Positions 62,030 to 64,000 of a DNA stretch of 64,000 nt are shown here, piece by piece. Location: contig JAGFBZ010000814.1 of the NCBI GenBank assembly GCA_018398805.1, positions 434,001 through 498,000 of the forward strand. The letters are read 5' to 3'. The notes below the pieces were generated by a model. That model ran no database searches. It had not been told where the DNA came from and worked only from the letters and a program-made list of their open reading frames with translations. How positions within the stretch are numbered: the stretch's first letter is position 1; every line of letters begins with the position of its first letter. Both the position numbers and the translations under genes were made by a program. Source of the stretch: Hirundichthys speculiger (taxonomy: Eukaryota; Chordata; Actinopteri; Beloniformes; Exocoetidae).

Positions 62030-62870
62030 AGTCTGCTTTCATCCCCTGGCCGCTTCAATTTTACTGAGCCACCAAAGTTATTTAATCAGGGTTGTACTGT
62101 CCCATTCACAGTGTATTACCAATTCTGTCTGCGATCTTTATCGGCGCAGTGATGTATGTATGAGGCAGATGTTCCAGCACGAAGAGGAAACAGAGGCCAT
62201 GAATGAATGAATTATTGGACTCATGAAAAGGAGCTATAGATATAGGATTTTGAGCCCTGTAATATGTTTGCTTTCTCTCTCTTATCTTGCCAGACAAAAA
62301 TATACCTTATCTCCGAGTGCCGGGGTCTGCATGAATGCGGAGCCTCTCCAGATCACCCTCTTGTTTAATTTCTTTGTGTTGCATTTGGCGAGGCTGTTAC
62401 TGTTTGCCGGGGCCCTTGTTGTTTTGCTTTGTTGCTCTTCAGGGGTGTAAGTCAGGACTGAACCTAATGTTTGTTCTGTGTCACGACCGCTGCCGGAGGA
62501 GTTGAAGGGAACTTCTCTTGATGTTCAACGTATCAAAAAAATCACCAATACGGAGTGCCACAACCCTCGCTCACCTTCCCCTACGCCTTAGATGCACACA
62601 TACCTGCCATGTCCTCTCCATGGGCCCAATCTGGGGGCCATGACAACAACAAGATGTAAAGATGCCAAATGTTTTTTCCCCATGTTTCCTGTTATATGAA
62701 TTTGCAGTGAGCGAGAGGAAAGGGCATCTGCACACACACAAGCACACAGCTGCGAGGAGGAAATACTCTGTGCTGCCGGATAATGAGGGTGGACAGGGCG
62801 GAATTATCACTTCACATCACAATAATATTATCCTTCTCACAACTCCCGCAGCATCTTCCATGACGGTGTG
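62030..62870. promoter_or_regulatory. candidate CNE cluster
   Basis: GC-balanced, repeat-poor DNA, for example CTTTATCGGCGCAGTGATG and CATGGGCCCAATCTGGGGGCC, standing out from AT-rich flanks. Open frames on both strands are short and unconvincing. Could equally hold an unrecognised exon. Confidence 0.25.
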
Positions 62871-64000
62871 ACATTTCCATTTTACTTGAGTTTAATCTTG
62901 GTCCTCTAAATAAAACCACGGCCTACAGGCTCTTCCCAAACTGACCCAGTCCTATTTTAATCACATGGAATTAAATAACTACAGTTTAACACTGTACTTG
63001 TTCTGACAGCAGTCATGACAAGTGGTTTGCACAGCAAACTTCCCCTCTAGTCAAATAGACAGCAAAAACAAAGTAAATGGATGACAACAGTGATACTTCT
63101 GACAACTACAGGAGGAAACTATCAATATGATTTTGATTCATGTGAATTTTTCTCTAAAAATATATAGAGATTTTGTTTGGAGGAATAATAATCAAAGTCC
63201 ATAAGATTTTACAGTGTCGGTACACATATGAAGACTCCTCTCACCCTCTGCTCTTATAACATCTGGCTTATTTGGCAAAGTCAATATGACAGTTAAACCT
63301 GTCATAAGTCCCAAAAAATATATAACATGATATAAACCTCAGATTTTCTCAACAGTTGCTGCATTAAGTTCCTCTAATTTTAACCTCAACAGCCACATGT
63401 AAAATGTGAAGATCAAACTACCCTCTTAGCTATATTTATGAAAAGGCATGAGGTAGAGTACATCTATTCTTGCATGATATTTTTATTGGCGCCTTTGAGG
63501 TTTTTCTACAGGTCAAATAGCTTTGCAAGAGATTCCATTTTGCATCCCTTGTCAATTCAAATGCAGTGCATCTCCTCCTGTGAGCCGACTCTCCTCCTCC
63601 ATCTCATTCCTTTGTTGCACTGGGGCTGAACACTATGTTAACCTAGTAATTGGCACTGGGCCTTCCCCATTATACAGCTTTCTATTGAGCCGTTCTACAT
63701 GACTAGTTAAAGAAGATGGCATGAAGATTAATGAAGTCCAGCTAATACAGGAGGGGAGTACCTCTCCAACACTTCCACTGAGGAGATAGCAGAGACCGAC
63801 AACACTCTGCCCCCAGCTCAGCCGTTTCACTACAGCTTTTTTTTTTTATATTGCCTGTTTTAACCTGTGAACCTTGGACCTTCCGCTTGTAAAGCAAAGG
63901 CACCACAGTGTCCTGGTTTGATTGATGTCACTATAGCAGTCACTCTTTTCTGCTTGAATCAAAAGACCTGGCTCTGCAAAACAGATTTTCCAACACAGTT
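62871..64000. other. gene-free interval to window edge
   Basis: AT-rich DNA without a recognised gene, RNA or transposon. No first exon of the gene expected upstream of PBX3 in other vertebrates (MAPKAP1) was found. Confidence 0.5.

Noticed and set aside
62871..64000. Search for a MAPKAP1 first exon at the right edge
   Set aside because: No frame resembling the N-terminus of that protein is present. If synteny holds, it lies beyond the window.

Overview
The window looks like a stretch of a ray-finned (teleost) fish nuclear chromosome. It is AT-rich, full of long (AT)n, (CA)n and homopolymer microsatellites, and carries degraded fish-type transposons: a hAT-like element, Tc1/mariner relics, and L2/CR1-, RTE-like and other non-LTR tails ending in (ATGG)n. 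It holds one recognisable protein-coding exon, the first coding exon of a TALE homeobox gene, pbx3, on the minus strand at 3657-3853. Nothing prokaryotic is present: no operon, CRISPR array, phage or defence locus.

Layout. Positions 1-3656 are the start of pbx3 intron 1; the remaining exons lie beyond the left edge. Positions 3854 to about 5470 are the pbx3 5' leader and promoter, CpG-richer than the surroundings, with a close pair of CCAAT boxes near 4.19-4.21 kb, a PBX/MEIS-like site at 4.72 kb and a second CpG-rich block at 5.1-5.46 kb. From about 5.5 kb to the right end (roughly 58 kb) I find no convincing gene. This is best read as the upstream gene desert of a developmental regulator. 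It alternates between microsatellite or transposon debris and stretches of mixed-composition, homeodomain-motif-rich DNA that look like candidate conserved non-coding elements (CNEs). Their conservation could not be tested here.

Mobile DNA. The clearest events have their own internal proof. A 913-bp hAT-type element (35094-36006) has matching ends, a perfect 8-bp target-site duplication (TSD) and a non-LTR reverse-transcriptase fragment inside. A 1.49-kb DNA transposon (29610-31100) has 16-bp inverted ends and is interrupted by an RTE-like tail with its own 13-bp TSD. Two short LINE tails of the same subfamily sit about 1 kb apart in opposite orientation (33727-33853 and 34834-34913), each with a perfect TSD. 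Relics of two Tc1/mariner families lie at 11.6-12.0 kb and 25.3 kb.

No novel multi-gene system is present. The observations most worth a second look are the pbx3 promoter architecture (possible autoregulation and a possible 17-residue N-terminal extension), the candidate enhancers, a perfect 18-bp-arm hairpin at 48.1 kb, a duplicated palindrome inside an AT array at 47.5 kb, and a pair of unidentified protein-like minus-strand ORFs at 51.8-52.4 kb.
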